A stretch of 64,000 nt of DNA from JAVJUV01 sp047314965. Lineage in GTDB: Bacteria; Pseudomonadota; Alphaproteobacteria; Rhodobacterales; Rhodobacteraceae. A program made the translations under genes and the position numbers. The notes beneath the pieces were generated by a model. It was not told the origin of the DNA and did not search any database. It saw nothing but the letters and a program-made list of their open reading frames with translations. Position 1 is the first letter of the stretch; every line of letters starts with the position of its first letter. The stretch lies in contig NZ_JBLBVK010000055.1 of NCBI RefSeq assembly GCF_047314965.1, positions 236,084-300,083 on the forward strand, written 5' to 3'. Below, one piece after another: positions 17,198-26,909 of the stretch.

Positions 17198-18886
17198 TCA
17201 CCCATGTTCCTCGGCAGCTGTAGCGGCCAGCGCCCGGTTATAAGCCCGCAAGGCATCCACATGAAATAAGGCTCCATGTATCTGAGGGGCCTTCCCCTCT
17301 TCCCCCATGGTTACAACGGGAAGGAATTGTCGTGAAGTCTTCTCAAAGAGCGGCAGGACCGTTTCGAGCGTTGCGTTACGCTCGACCCAAAGCCCCTCTT
17401 CTATCGCCTCCCACATTGCGTCGTCCGGCGCGGCTCGCGGGTCTTCGGGGCTACGCATGACATTTGCGACACGGAACATGGACAACAAGTAGGCTTGAGG
17501 ACCTGCTGCAAGATGGATGTTCCGCCGCTCCAGCTGGGTCAGAAAGAACGAACGGTCGATCATTCGAGAGGCAACGGCAGTCGAAAGCGACACGGCCACC
17601 ATGACAGCCAGGCCTGTCTGCCAGTCGCCTGTCAGCTCGAACACGATCAGCGTCGTGGAGATCGGTGCCCCTAAGACCGCAGCAGCCACTGCACCCATCC
17701 CGGCCAGAGCGTAGAGTGTCTCGGAACCGGATACGTTCGGAAATATCGCCGTTGCAGTCAGTCCGAAGGCGAGCCCTAACAGCGCTCCAATCATGAGGGA
17801 CGGCGAGAACACACCCCCGCCCATTCTCCCTGCCATTGTGATTGCGACGGCCACGACCTTGAGAATGCAGAAGATAACCGCCTCGTGCCAGAGGAGCGCG
17901 CCGGTCAGGGCAAGCGAAGTCGTCTCATAGCCGACACCAATGATATGCGGGTAGAAAATCGCCAGCGCGCCCAACAGAAGCCCTGCAAACGCCGGTCTAA
18001 GAAACCTCGGCATCTTGGTAAAGCGCCGGAACCGGCTTGCAACATCCTCCGCAAAGAAGATCGACTTCATCATCGCCACAGCGACAAGTCCTGAGACGAT
18101 ACCCAGGATAAGAAAGGCCGGCAGTTCGACATAAAATGCCAGGCCACCTTCCTCCATCAGTCGAAATTCGGTCACGTCGCCGAACGCCAGTCGGTTGATG
18201 ACCGTGCCGGCGGCACTGGCCACCACGATTGGAGCAAAAGCGTGGACGGCAAAGTGGCGAAGGATGACTTCAAGCGCGAAAAGAGCGCCCGCAATCGGCG
18301 CGTTGAACGAGGCGGAAACCGCGGCGGCGACCGCGCACCCCAAGAGTTCGCGGCCAGTGATCCCGTTCGCACCGATCCGGTTCGAGACCCAGGTTGCAAT
18401 CACCCCGGCCAAGTGGACGACGGGCCCCTCTCGCCCCGTGGACCCCCCGGTGCCGAGAGTTATCATCGAGGCGGCAGCCGATGCCAGACCCGCTCTAGTG
18501 TCGACGCGCCCATCCTTCAACGCCGCGCCTTCGATCACATCCGCAACGGAATGGACGCGCCCGTCTTTGGTAAAGCGCGTAAGGATCACTCCCACCACCG
18601 CGCCGCCGCAGACAGGGATCAGCAGGATCATGTACCAAGGAAGCGTTTCCGCAAAACTGTGGATTCGCTGCGGATCTGTGGTGCCATACATAGCCTTTTG
18701 CAGCCATTCGATTCCGCTCCGGAAAAACAGGGCGGCGAAGCCCGCAGCGATGCCGATCAAAAGCGCAATAAACCAGAATTGAAACTGCCCCGGACCTTCC
18801 TTCCGCAGGGTTTCCCACGCATCGTGAACGGCCCGAAAGATCAGGTTGGAGTAGGATTGCGTCGATTGGTGCCGGTCGGAGTTCAT
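17198..18886 (-). CDS. ClC-type chloride channel or chloride/proton antiporter with CBS-like tail
   Basis: 562-residue ClC family membrane protein. The filter-region motif G-S-T-G-R-E-G-P-V-V is intact, with the gating Glu in G-R-E-G-P, and A-S-F-N-A-P-I-A-G-A-L-F-A-L-E is the conserved central helix. The first filter motif G-S-G-I-P is replaced by V-H-S-V-A-D, as in one bacterial ClC subgroup. A C-terminal segment of about 90 residues looks like a partial CBS regulatory module. The start is taken at ATG 18886; ATG 18922 is possible and would add 12 residues. Confidence 0.93.
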   Translation of the reverse strand: MNSDRHQSTQSYSNLIFRAVHDAWETLRKEGPGQFQFWFIALLIGIAAGFAALFFRSGIEWLQKAMYGTTDPQRIHSFAETLPWYMILLIPVCGGAVVGVILTRFTKDGRVHSVADVIEGAALKDGRVDTRAGLASAAASMITLGTGGSTGREGPVVHLAGVIATWVSNRIGANGITGRELLGCAVAAAVSASFNAPIAGALFALEVILRHFAVHAFAPIVVASAAGTVINRLAFGDVTEFRLMEEGGLAFYVELPAFLILGIVSGLVAVAMMKSIFFAEDVASRFRRFTKMPRFLRPAFAGLLLGALAIFYPHIIGVGYETTSLALTGALLWHEAVIFCILKVVAVAITMAGRMGGGVFSPSLMIGALLGLAFGLTATAIFPNVSGSETLYALAGMGAVAAAVLGAPISTTLIVFELTGDWQTGLAVMVAVSLSTAVASRMIDRSFFLTQLERRNIHLAAGPQAYLLSMFRVANVMRSPEDPRAAPDDAMWEAIEEGLWVERNATLETVLPLFEKTSRQFLPVVTMGEEGKAPQIHGALFHVDALRAYNRALAATAAEEHG

Positions 18887-19112
18887 GATCACAGCATCGG
18901 GCCCAAAGAGGAGAAACTGCATCCCCGGCAGCCCGACGACCGGCGAAACAGACCTTCGCCTTCCGACGAAGCGACCAATTCTCTCCTAGGCCAGCGCATT
19001 TTTCCGTGAAAGCGGGAATCGCTCGAAGGCTTGGTAATGTTTCGAAGTGTGACCAAAGGTGACAGGCTTATGCCACTTGCCAAATCCTAAATGACACGGT
19101 CATTCTTCGGGG

Positions 19113-19889
19113 ATGACACTCTCCGTTGATCTCAATTCCGATATGGGAGAAGGCTTCGGACCCTGGACAATGGGTGACGATGCCAGCCTCCTCAAGATCG
19201 TCACCTCGGCCAACATTGCCTGTGGGTTTCACGCCGGCGATCCCGATACGATGGCCAAAACGATGGCTATGGCCACCGAAAACGGCGTGGGAATAGGCGC
19301 ACACCCTGGTTTTGCAGACCTCATGGGGTTCGGCCGTAACCGTATGCAAGTCCCGCTTGGAACACTTGCGAACCAGGTCCGCTATCAGGTCGGAGCAGCG
19401 CAGGCGATGGCACGATCCGTCGGCGGCGAAGTCAGGCATTTCAAATTGCACGGGGCGCTCTCCAACATGGCTTGCGTCGATGCCGAGATGGCCCGGACTT
19501 GCTATGAGGCCGCGCTGGATGTTGCCCCTGACATCATCATCATGGGTCTGGCCGCCACCAGGATGGAAGAGGTCTGCCGAGACCTTGGCTGCAAATGGGC
19601 TGGAGAGATTTTTGCAGATCGTGCCTATAACTCCGACGGCACACTCGTCGACCGTCGCCTGCCCGGCGCGATGATCCATGACCCTGCAGAGGCAGCAAGA
19701 AACATGGTCAACATGGTCAAGGCAGGGGCCATCCTGACTGGCGATGGACAACGCCTTGAGACGCGAATTGATACCATTTGCGTCCATGGTGACAGTTCCG
19801 CTGCGGTCCGCCTTGCACAGTCCGTCCGCGACGGACTTGAAGATGCCGGAATCAAACTGAAAGCGTTCAGGGGCGACCCGCTGTCTTGA
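19113..19889 (+). CDS. pxpA: 5-oxoprolinase subunit A (LamB/YcsF family)
   Basis: 258-residue PxpA, part of the ATP-dependent PxpABC complex that opens 5-oxoproline to glutamate. The family opening S-V-D-L-N-S-D-M-G-E-G-F-G and S-A-N-I-A-C-G-F-H-A-G-D are exact, and D-R-x-Y near 170 and C-V-H-G-D near 228 match the conserved C-terminal blocks. pxpB and pxpC are normally adjacent but absent here, so they must be elsewhere or the gene acts alone. It diverges from the chloride channel gene across about 225 bp. Confidence 0.94.
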   Translation: MTLSVDLNSDMGEGFGPWTMGDDASLLKIVTSANIACGFHAGDPDTMAKTMAMATENGVGIGAHPGFADLMGFGRNRMQVPLGTLANQVRYQVGAAQAMARSVGGEVRHFKLHGALSNMACVDAEMARTCYEAALDVAPDIIIMGLAATRMEEVCRDLGCKWAGEIFADRAYNSDGTLVDRRLPGAMIHDPAEAARNMVNMVKAGAILTGDGQRLETRIDTICVHGDSSAAVRLAQSVRDGLEDAGIKLKAFRGDPLS

Positions 19890-20294
19890 TCGAAACGGAT
19901 TGGCCTTTTTTTTGGTTTGGCGCGCAGAGAATTTGATGGCAGCCCCCGCTGCAACTCGAAATCAAAGTCTGTAAACCCGAAGAAATGCAGTTGCGATTCC
20001 AACGCGGCATCAGTTTCTGTGCAAGAACATCAATAGCTCGTTGGCAAACCCAAGTGCCCTAGAACTCGTTAAATCAGATCAAAATTACGCGCTTTCGGGA
20101 ATTGTCCTAGAATCCTGAACAATTGCAGTGCCATTTCGGGCAAGAAGCGGCAATTGGGGCGAAAGCCGGCCTCTTCTGACAAATGACGACCGGGAATCTT
20201 CCTGAAATCACCTTGGCCGGATCACGAATCCGGCACAAATGGCTGCTTTAAAGGTGTCATCGATAGTTCTTTGGTGGGTTCTGGAGGATACGAC
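19890..20294. other. Gene-free stretch between pxpA and a small ORF
   Basis: No gene is supported. A T8 run at about 19905 follows the pxpA stop without a clear hairpin. A perfect 7-bp hairpin (GCCGGAT/ATCCGGC, loop of five) lies at 20216-20234, about 60 bp ahead of the small ORF, and might be a terminator remnant or leader structure. Confidence 0.4.
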
Positions 20295-20489
20295 GTGACA
20301 CTTATCAATTTGCTCCCTGTTCTTGAGCGCCTGACACCCTTCATGCTGTTCGCACTGTATCTTCTGACGGCTGTGCGCATCTGCAGGTACTCCTCATGGG
20401 TAGACGCTGGAGCACCAAACCCCTTCCTTCCGCGCAGCCTGCAATCCGTTGCCGCCAAAGTTGACGTCGGCGCCGGGCGGTTCGCCTGA
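20295..20489 (+). CDS. Possible small single-pass membrane protein
   Basis: 64 residues from a GTG at 20295. It is supported by an excellent ribosome site, GGAGG seven bases upstream, and by one hydrophobic segment (TPFMLFALYLLTAV) flanked by charged residues (VLER before, RICRY after). The frame ends 5 bp before the hairpin that also terminates trigger factor from the other side, giving it a plausible bidirectional terminator. I do not recognise the family. It could be a chance frame. Confidence 0.45.
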   Translation: MTLINLLPVLERLTPFMLFALYLLTAVRICRYSSWVDAGAPNPFLPRSLQSVAAKVDVGAGRFA

Positions 20490-20493
20490 AACG

Positions 20494-20515
20494 AAAAAGG
20501 CCGACACAATCGGCC
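20494..20515 (-). terminator. Bidirectional-looking terminator after trigger factor
   Basis: On the minus strand GGCCGA and TCGGCC form a 6-bp stem with a five-base loop, followed directly by TTTTT. It lies about 40 bp after the tig stop. On the plus strand the same stem follows the small ORF but lacks a long T-run. Confidence 0.8.
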
Positions 20516-20553
20516 GGCCTTATCCATAAAGATGTTCGGGCACTCCCCGAGGA

Positions 20554-21885
20554 TCACTCTTCTTCCAGAGCCTCGACAGCCTTCTGAAGCTTGTCTTTCG
20601 ACACCTCTTTCTCCTTCACGGAAACCTGCTCGAAGATGTGGTCGACGACTTTTTCCTCAAACAACGGCGCCTGAATCTGCTGACGCATCTGCGCGTTTTG
20701 CTGCACGAACTCGAAAAACTGGCGTTCCTGGCCAGGATACTGACGAGCCTGATTCATAACCGCTTGGGTCATCTCGGCATCGCTGACTTCAACTGCGGCC
20801 TTCTGACCGATTTCCGCCAGAAGCAGACCCAAGCGCACGCGGCGCTCCGCTAGGGTGGTGTGTTCTTTGGTTGGTTCGATCTTGTCATGGTCGTGCCCGT
20901 GCACGTCCGGGTTTTCCTCGTGCCAAAGCTGATGAGCGATCTGAGCAGCTTCCGCCTCCACAAGTGACGGCGGGAGGTCGAACTTGACCGCTTTGTCGAG
21001 CGCATCGAGAAGCGCGCGCTTCATCACCGCCCGTGCAGCACCGGCATACTCAGATTCAAGGCGCTCCGCGATCTGCCCTTTCAAGGCTTCAAGGTCTTCA
21101 GCACCAAACTTCTTCGCCAATTCGTCATCGATCGGAGCGGACTTCGGCTCTTTTACACCCTTAACTGTCACATCGAAAACCGCGGCCTTTCCTGCCAAAT
21201 CGGCATTGCCGTACTGTTCCGGAAAGGTGACCTCGACGGCTTTTTCTTCACCGACTTTCACACCGACCAACTGCTCCTCGAAGCCGGGTATGAATTGCCC
21301 CGATCCCAGAACGAGCGGGAAATCTTCTGCAGAACCGCCTTGAAACGCTTCGCCATCGACCTTTCCGACGAAGTCGATCACCACCTGATCGCCGTCCTTC
21401 GCCTTCGAGCCCTTCTTGCGATCTTCAAAGTTCTGTACGTTCTCCGCCAGATTCCCCAGCGCTTCCTCGATCGCCTTGTCGTCAGCTTTCACGACCATCT
21501 TCTCAAGCTTGATCTTGGAAAGATCGGGTTCCGGGATTTCGGGCAGAGCTTCGTAGGACATGGCGACCTCGATATCGTCGCCTTCTTTCCAGTCCTCGTT
21601 GGTCATCTCGACCTTGGGCTGCATCGCAGGACGGTCTCCCGACTCTTCGAAGTGCTTGTTCATGGCACCGTCGACGCTTTCCTGCATGGCCTCGCCCAGC
21701 AGGCGCTGGCCGAACTGCTTTTTCAGCAGGGCCATGGGAACTTTGCCCTTGCGGAAGCCCTTCATTTCGATTTCGGGAGCGGCCTCGGCCAGCTTCTCGT
21801 TGACCTTCGCTTCCAGTTCGGCAGCCGTAACAGTGATGTTGTAACCGCGCTTCAGCCCGTCGTTCAGGGTCTCGGTGACCTGCAT
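20554..21885 (-). CDS. tig: Trigger factor, ribosome-associated chaperone and prolyl isomerase
   Basis: 443-residue trigger factor that binds the ribosome at L23 and shields nascent chains. The N-terminal ribosome-binding domain carries the signature G-F-R-K-G-K-V-P near 45, followed by an FKBP-like PPIase domain (about 150-245, with [10 protein letters not shown]) and the helical C-terminal chaperone arms. The acidic tail (EALEEE) is typical. It is monocistronic, with its own terminator. The 256-bp gap upstream to the tRNA gene shows no other gene. Confidence 0.97.
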   Translation of the reverse strand: MQVTETLNDGLKRGYNITVTAAELEAKVNEKLAEAAPEIEMKGFRKGKVPMALLKKQFGQRLLGEAMQESVDGAMNKHFEESGDRPAMQPKVEMTNEDWKEGDDIEVAMSYEALPEIPEPDLSKIKLEKMVVKADDKAIEEALGNLAENVQNFEDRKKGSKAKDGDQVVIDFVGKVDGEAFQGGSAEDFPLVLGSGQFIPGFEEQLVGVKVGEEKAVEVTFPEQYGNADLAGKAAVFDVTVKGVKEPKSAPIDDELAKKFGAEDLEALKGQIAERLESEYAGAARAVMKRALLDALDKAVKFDLPPSLVEAEAAQIAHQLWHEENPDVHGHDHDKIEPTKEHTTLAERRVRLGLLLAEIGQKAAVEVSDAEMTQAVMNQARQYPGQERQFFEFVQQNAQMRQQIQAPLFEEKVVDHIFEQVSVKEKEVSKDKLQKAVEALEEE

Positions 21886-22141
21886 GTCTTACCTCTTCGA
21901 TGGCCCGGCCGGACGGATTCCGGGTGGGCGTAAAATCAGCGGCCCTTCTAGGCAAGAGAAAGCGAGGGCGCAAGGCGAAACCGGCAATGCCGGAGTTTCC
22001 TTCAGATGGCCGCAATTACTCGCATCACGCATGGCGAGAGACATTGGCTAGTGGCGCCAGCAACAGGCAACCGCACACGCGCAAAATCAATCTGGTGAAC
22101 GTCTGTCCCAACGAGGCCATGCCTCAGATTTGCTAGAAGTC

Positions 22142-22226
22142 TGGTGCGGGTGGAGGGACTTGAACCCCCACGCCTTGCGGCGCCAGAACCTAAATCTGGT
22201 GCGTCTACCAATTTCGCCACACCCGC
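22142..22226 (-). tRNA. tRNA-Leu (anticodon UAG)
   Basis: Read on the minus strand, an 85-nt class II cloverleaf with an encoded CCA end. The acceptor GCGGGTG pairs with CACCCGC and the discriminator is A. The anticodon stem CCAGA/TCTGG encloses loop TTTAGGT, giving anticodon TAG for CUA-type leucine codons. The variable arm GCGCCGCAAGGCGT is long as expected for Leu, and the T arm contains GGTTCAAGTCC. Confidence 0.95.
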
Positions 22227-22343
22227 ACTGGGCGCGGTCTTTAGCAAAGCATTCTGAGGGATGCGAGTGAAATCTCGCCCATCCCTCTCGCCCTTCCCTG
22301 TCATTCTTCCTATAAGGCACGCGTCAGCTGCCGGAGAGACCCC

Positions 22344-23132
22344 ATGACACAGCCAATGTCCCCTGTAGATACAGCCAAATTCGCGGCGGCAAAGCGCGCT
22401 GCGGCCTTTGTTGAGAACGGCATGAAAGTCGGCCTAGGCACAGGCTCGACCGCAGCATGGCTGGTCAAGTGTCTTGCGGAGCGCAAAGATCGGGAGGGCC
22501 TGAGATTTACCGGCGTTCCGACCTCCAGCTCGACGGCCAGTCTGGCAACTGAGCTGGGCATTCCGATCACTACTCTGGACGATGCAGGATGGTTGGATCT
22601 GACCATCGACGGCGCCGATGAGTATGACAGCGAGTTGAATCTGATCAAGGGCGGTGGAGGCGCGCTGTTGCAGGAAAAGATTGTGGCAACGGCATCCGAC
22701 CGCATGATCGTAATCGCGGATGCGACCAAAAAGGTTGAAACGCTGGGCGCTTTTCCTCTGCCCGTCGAGGTCATCGGATTTGGCATGAATACCACCAAAC
22801 GCCTTCTCGAGGAAATGCTCGAGGGTCTAGACGTCATGGGCAACACCGGCACATTCCGGAGGAAGGGCGACGAGTTGTTCATCACCGACGAGGGCAACCA
22901 CATCATCGACCTGAAGCTCGGCCGGATCGGAAATGCCCGACAACTGTCGCTGATCCTCAACCAGATTCCAGGTGTCGTTGAGAACGGCTTGTTCATAGAC
23001 ATCTGCGACGTGATCATCACCGGGCATGGAGACGGGAAAGTCGAGATGCGCGACATCAACTCGGGCGAGAACGAAACTTCCCGCGTGGGTACGGCCGGTG
23101 ACGACAACGTCTTTCTCAATATAGCAGAATAG
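22344..23132 (+). CDS. rpiA: Ribose-5-phosphate isomerase A
   Basis: 262-residue RpiA interconverting ribose-5-phosphate and ribulose-5-phosphate in the pentose phosphate pathway. G-L-G-T-G-S-T-A is the phosphate-binding loop, D-G-A-D-E holds the catalytic Asp and Glu, and K-G-G-G-G-A-L-L-Q-E-K carries the catalytic Glu and Lys. GGAGAG lies ahead of ATG 22344. The glutathione reductase gene starts 6 bp after its stop, so the two are very likely one transcript; both serve NADPH and redox supply. Confidence 0.97.
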   Translation: MTQPMSPVDTAKFAAAKRAAAFVENGMKVGLGTGSTAAWLVKCLAERKDREGLRFTGVPTSSSTASLATELGIPITTLDDAGWLDLTIDGADEYDSELNLIKGGGGALLQEKIVATASDRMIVIADATKKVETLGAFPLPVEVIGFGMNTTKRLLEEMLEGLDVMGNTGTFRRKGDELFITDEGNHIIDLKLGRIGNARQLSLILNQIPGVVENGLFIDICDVIITGHGDGKVEMRDINSGENETSRVGTAGDDNVFLNIAE

Positions 23133-23138
23133 GTTTTC

Positions 23139-24578
23139 ATGCCCTACGATTTCGATCTGTTTGTTATCGGCGGAGGCTCGGGAGGCGTCAGGGCGGCGCG
23201 CACCGCGGCTGCGACGGGAGCAAAAGTCGCTCTCGCCGAGGAAAGCCGCATGGGCGGCACTTGCGTAATTCGCGGGTGTGTACCCAAGAAGCTCATGGTC
23301 TTCGCTTCCGAGTTCCGGGAGCAGTCTGAACTGGCGCGGGAATACGGCTGGGACGCGAAACTGGGCGCCTTCGATTGGGCAGGTTTCCGCACCCGTTTGC
23401 ATGGCGAACTTGATCGACTGGAAGGTGTTTATCGCAGGCTGCTGAACGGATCGAACGTCAAGATTTTCGACAGTCGCGCAAAGTTGGCAGACTCCCATAC
23501 CATTCGTCTCTCGGATGGCACGACGGCAACGGCGGAAACCATCCTGATCGCCACAGGCGGCCGTCCGATGCGTCCTGACATGCCAAATGCGCATCTTGGC
23601 GTGGTCTCGGACGACATCTTCAATCTCGACTCCCTTCCGAAATCCATCCTGATCGTCGGAGGCGGATATATCGCCTGCGAATTCGCCTGCATCCTGAATG
23701 GCCTCGGTGTCGAAGTGACCCAATACTATCGGGGCGCGCAGATCCTGCGTGGTTTCGATGAAGAAGCCCGTGGTCTGGTAGCGGAAATGATGCGCGAGCG
23801 CGGGATCGACCTGCACCTCGGAACCAATATCGTCGAGATGACAGCCGAAGCCACACGTTTGTCTGAAGGCGGCATGACGATGCCCGTCGAGGAACTGGGC
23901 ATCGACCGTGAGGACAAGCAGGCAGGCGCGCCCGGCGAAACCGTCTGGGTAAAGGCGACGAATGGGACCGAGAGGGTCTTCGACTATGTGTTCTTCGCCA
24001 CGGGTCGCGCACCGAACAGCCACGGCCTGGGCCTCGAAGACCTTGGTGTCGGGATTAATCGCCGCGGCGCGATCGAAGTCGACGCATATTCCAGAACGTC
24101 CGTTGAGAACATCTATGCCATCGGCGACGTGACCGACCGTATCCAGCTCACGCCCGTTGCCATCCGCGAGGGTATGGCTTTCACCGAGACGGTCTACAAA
24201 AACAACCCCACGGCCGTGGACCATGCACTGGTCCCATCTGCTGTTTTCACGCAGCCGGAGCTGGGGACCGTCGGGATGACAGAGGAACAGGCCCGCGAAC
24301 AGGAGCCAATTGAGGTGTACTGCACCTCGTTCAGGCCGATGAAGACAGCTTTTGCCGAGCGGCCTGATCGAGTCTTGATGAAATTGATCGTCTCGAAGGC
24401 CACCCGCAAAGTCCTGGGATGTCACATCGTCGCGCCAGATGCCGGCGAATTGATCCAAATGGTAGGAATTGCGGTAAAGGCTGGCCTGACAAAGGAGGAC
24501 TTCGACCGCACCGTCGCGGTTCACCCGACAATGTCCGAAGAATTGGTGACAATGCATTCGCCGGTCAGAACCGCTTGA
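23139..24578 (+). CDS. gor: Glutathione-disulfide reductase
   Basis: 479-residue class I pyridine nucleotide-disulfide oxidoreductase. The redox-active pair is in G-G-T-C-V-I-R-G-C-V-P-K-K, the FAD loop is G-G-G-S-G-G-V-R-A-A, and the C-terminal catalytic His-Glu is in V-H-P-T-M-S-E-E. It reduces glutathione disulfide with NADPH. It is about 25 residues longer than E. coli Gor because of an insertion in the NADPH domain (around MPVEELGIDREDKQAG). It lies 6 bp after rpiA. Trypanothione-type alternatives are unlikely in this context. Confidence 0.93.
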   Translation: MPYDFDLFVIGGGSGGVRAARTAAATGAKVALAEESRMGGTCVIRGCVPKKLMVFASEFREQSELAREYGWDAKLGAFDWAGFRTRLHGELDRLEGVYRRLLNGSNVKIFDSRAKLADSHTIRLSDGTTATAETILIATGGRPMRPDMPNAHLGVVSDDIFNLDSLPKSILIVGGGYIACEFACILNGLGVEVTQYYRGAQILRGFDEEARGLVAEMMRERGIDLHLGTNIVEMTAEATRLSEGGMTMPVEELGIDREDKQAGAPGETVWVKATNGTERVFDYVFFATGRAPNSHGLGLEDLGVGINRRGAIEVDAYSRTSVENIYAIGDVTDRIQLTPVAIREGMAFTETVYKNNPTAVDHALVPSAVFTQPELGTVGMTEEQAREQEPIEVYCTSFRPMKTAFAERPDRVLMKLIVSKATRKVLGCHIVAPDAGELIQMVGIAVKAGLTKEDFDRTVAVHPTMSEELVTMHSPVRTA

Positions 24579-24651
24579 AAAAGCGGCTCGAAGGCTACAG
24601 TTAGCCTACCAAGACCAGAAAGAACGAGACCAGAGAAGGGAAACGACCTTA

Positions 24652-25803
24652 ATGGCCAGTAACAACGGTGGACCCTGGGGTGGCGGCGGTGGAAACCGCG
24701 GCGGCGGGGATGACGACGACCGCAGGCCGGGACGACGTCCGGGTCAGGACGGCCCGCAGATCCCTGAGATCGACGAGATCATGAAGAAAGGCCAGGAGCA
24801 GCTGAAGGTCCTGATGGGCGGCCGTTCAGGCACTCCGCGCGGTCCAAACGGCGGCGGCGGAGGCGACGGACCGAAGCTGACCCGTGGTACACTTGGGCTC
24901 GGAGCTTTGATCCTTGTTGGCCTTTGGGCTTTTTCGTCCTTCTACACGGTGAGGCCGGAAGAACAGTCGGTCGAATTGTTCCTCGGTGAGTTCAGCGCAA
25001 TCGGTGAACCCGGTCTGAACTTTGCGCCTTGGCCCGTGGTGACCTATGAGGTCATTCCTGTGACGACCCAGCAAACCGAGGAGATCGGCGTGGGCCGCTC
25101 CGGGTCCCCGGGTGGGAACGGGCTGATGCTTACCACGGATGAAAACATCATCGATATCGACTTCCAGGTGGTCTGGAACATCAAGAACCCTGCGGATTTT
25201 CTGTTCAATCTGCGTGACGGTCGTCAGACCGTACAGGCTGTGTCAGAGTCCGCGATGCGCGAGATTGTAGCGGGCAGCGAGCTGGCCCCGTTGCTCAACC
25301 GGGACCGGGAAGCAACCGCGCAGCGAGCCGAAGAACTGATCCAGCAAACGCTCGACAGCTACGACGCCGGCATCAACATCGTACGTGTGAACCTTGCCAA
25401 GGCTGATCCGCCGGGCGAGGTTATCGATGCTTTCCGCGATGTTCAGGCTGCCGAACAGGAGCGCGACCGTCTTGAACGCCAGGCGGATGCCTATGCCAAC
25501 AGGGTTCTCGCCGGAGCGCGAGGTGAAGCTGCGCAAGTTCTCGAACAGGCCGAAGCCTATCGTGCTCGCGTCGTGAACGAAGCACAGGGTGAAGCCAGCC
25601 GCTTCTCAGCTGTTCTTCAAGAATATCTTCAGGCTCCCGACGTGACCCGCCGCCGGCTCTACATCGAAACCCTGGAAAAGGTGCTTGGCGATGTCGACAA
25701 GATCATTCTGGACGAAGGTGCAGGAGGAAGTGGGCAGGGCGTTGTGCCGTACCTGCCGCTGAACGAACTCCGTCGCGGCACCGCACAAACGGGAGGCAAC
25801 TGA
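24652..25803 (+). CDS. hflK: FtsH-modulating membrane protein HflK
   Basis: 383-residue SPFH/prohibitin-family subunit that with HflC forms the cage around the FtsH protease. An N-terminal Gly/Arg-rich disordered region is followed by one transmembrane helix (LGLGALILVGLWAFSSF, about 81-98) and the band-7 domain. The C-terminal coiled-coil segment has the repeated A-E-A-Y-R-A-R-V-V-N-E-A-Q-G-E-A pattern. AAGGGA lies ahead of ATG 24652. hflC begins one base after the stop. Confidence 0.96.
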   Translation: MASNNGGPWGGGGGNRGGGDDDDRRPGRRPGQDGPQIPEIDEIMKKGQEQLKVLMGGRSGTPRGPNGGGGGDGPKLTRGTLGLGALILVGLWAFSSFYTVRPEEQSVELFLGEFSAIGEPGLNFAPWPVVTYEVIPVTTQQTEEIGVGRSGSPGGNGLMLTTDENIIDIDFQVVWNIKNPADFLFNLRDGRQTVQAVSESAMREIVAGSELAPLLNRDREATAQRAEELIQQTLDSYDAGINIVRVNLAKADPPGEVIDAFRDVQAAEQERDRLERQADAYANRVLAGARGEAAQVLEQAEAYRARVVNEAQGEASRFSAVLQEYLQAPDVTRRRLYIETLEKVLGDVDKIILDEGAGGSGQGVVPYLPLNELRRGTAQTGGN

Positions 25804-25804
25804 T

Positions 25805-26698
25805 ATGCGTAGCGGAACATTTTTGGTCGGCGCGCTTTTCGTAGCCGTTGTGGGCGTTCTGTCCTCCATTTTCATCGTCGACGAACGCGAAAAGGCCTTG
25901 GTCCTTCAGTTCGGTCAGATCAAGGCCGTCAAGGAAGACCCCGGATTGGCTTTCAAGATACCGTTCATCCAGGAAGTCGTGCGTTACGACGACAGGATCC
26001 TGTCGCTCGATACACCTCCGATCGAGGTAACGCCGTCGGATGACCGTCGTCTCGTGGTCGATGCGTTTGCTCGGTACCGGATCGCCGATGTGGTCCGGTT
26101 CCGCCAAGCTGTCGGCGCTGGTGGCCTGCGCGAAGCAGAGAGCCAACTTGCTGACGTGCTCAATGACAACATCCGGGCAGTGCTAGGTGCCGAGGGCGTC
26201 ACGTCGAACACCATTCTTTCCGCAGAGCGTTCTACCCTTATGGACCGCATCAGGGTTCGCGCCGATGGCCGTGCCGCCGAGTTCGGATTGGACGTGGTTG
26301 ACGTGCGCCTCAAGCAAACCAACCTTCCGGACCAGAACCTTGGCGCAACGTTCGACCGGATGAGGGCCGAGCGGGAACGTGAGGCGACGGATGAACGCGC
26401 GCGGGGCGCAGAAGCCGCGCAGCGCGTACAGGCTCAGGCCGATCGTACCGTGGTCGAACTGGTCTCTGACGCACAGCGGGAAGCCGAAATCATTCGCGGT
26501 GAAGCCGATGCCGAGCGGAACGGAATCTTTGCCGCGGCCTACAGCGCCGACGAAGAATTCTTCCGGTTCTATAGGTCGTTGACCGCATATGAGAACGCGC
26601 TCAAGGGCTCGAACTCGACGCTGGTCATCACGCCCGACAGCGAATTCTTCGAATTCCTCGACGGCGCAGGTCTTTCCGGCACTCCAAACGCGAACTGA
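25805..26698 (+). CDS. hflC: FtsH-modulating membrane protein HflC
   Basis: 297-residue partner of HflK. It has an N-terminal signal-anchor (FLVGALFVAVVGVLSSIFIV) and a band-7 domain beginning D-E-R-E-K-A-L-V-L-Q-F-G, then a helical region with A-E-I-I-R-G-E-A-D-A-E-R-N near 235. Most of the protein faces the periplasm. Translation is probably coupled to hflK, with a GGGAGG site overlapping the end of that gene. Confidence 0.96.
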   Translation: MRSGTFLVGALFVAVVGVLSSIFIVDEREKALVLQFGQIKAVKEDPGLAFKIPFIQEVVRYDDRILSLDTPPIEVTPSDDRRLVVDAFARYRIADVVRFRQAVGAGGLREAESQLADVLNDNIRAVLGAEGVTSNTILSAERSTLMDRIRVRADGRAAEFGLDVVDVRLKQTNLPDQNLGATFDRMRAEREREATDERARGAEAAQRVQAQADRTVVELVSDAQREAEIIRGEADAERNGIFAAAYSADEEFFRFYRSLTAYENALKGSNSTLVITPDSEFFEFLDGAGLSGTPNAN

Positions 26699-26710
26699 CG
26701 AGGGACGGGC

Positions 26711-26902
26711 TTGGAACTTGTTCTACTCGGCCTTGGCCTTGTACTGGTTTTCGAGGGGCTGGTGTTCGCACTGGCCCCTTCACGTCTCGAGGAATTGATA
26801 AAACTCATTTCGGAGATGCCGATCGAGACCCGACGCACGATCGGCCTCGGGGCCATGGCGATCGGTATCGTTCTCGTCTGGCTGGCTCAGGGAGGCTTCT
26901 GA
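26711..26902 (+). CDS. DUF2065 small membrane protein
   Basis: 63 residues from a TTG start at 26711 preceded by GAGGGACGGG. It has two hydrophobic segments (LVLLGLGLVLVFEGLVFAL and IGLGAMAIGIVLVWLA) joined by a polar R-L-E-E-L loop. Small DUF2065 proteins commonly follow hflC in Proteobacteria and are assumed to belong to the same transcript; the function is unknown. A degP-type protease gene, often next in line, is missing here; a convergent gene starts 8 bp after the stop. Confidence 0.88.
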   Translation: MELVLLGLGLVLVFEGLVFALAPSRLEELIKLISEMPIETRRTIGLGAMAIGIVLVWLAQGGF

Positions 26903-26909
26903 CCCGACG

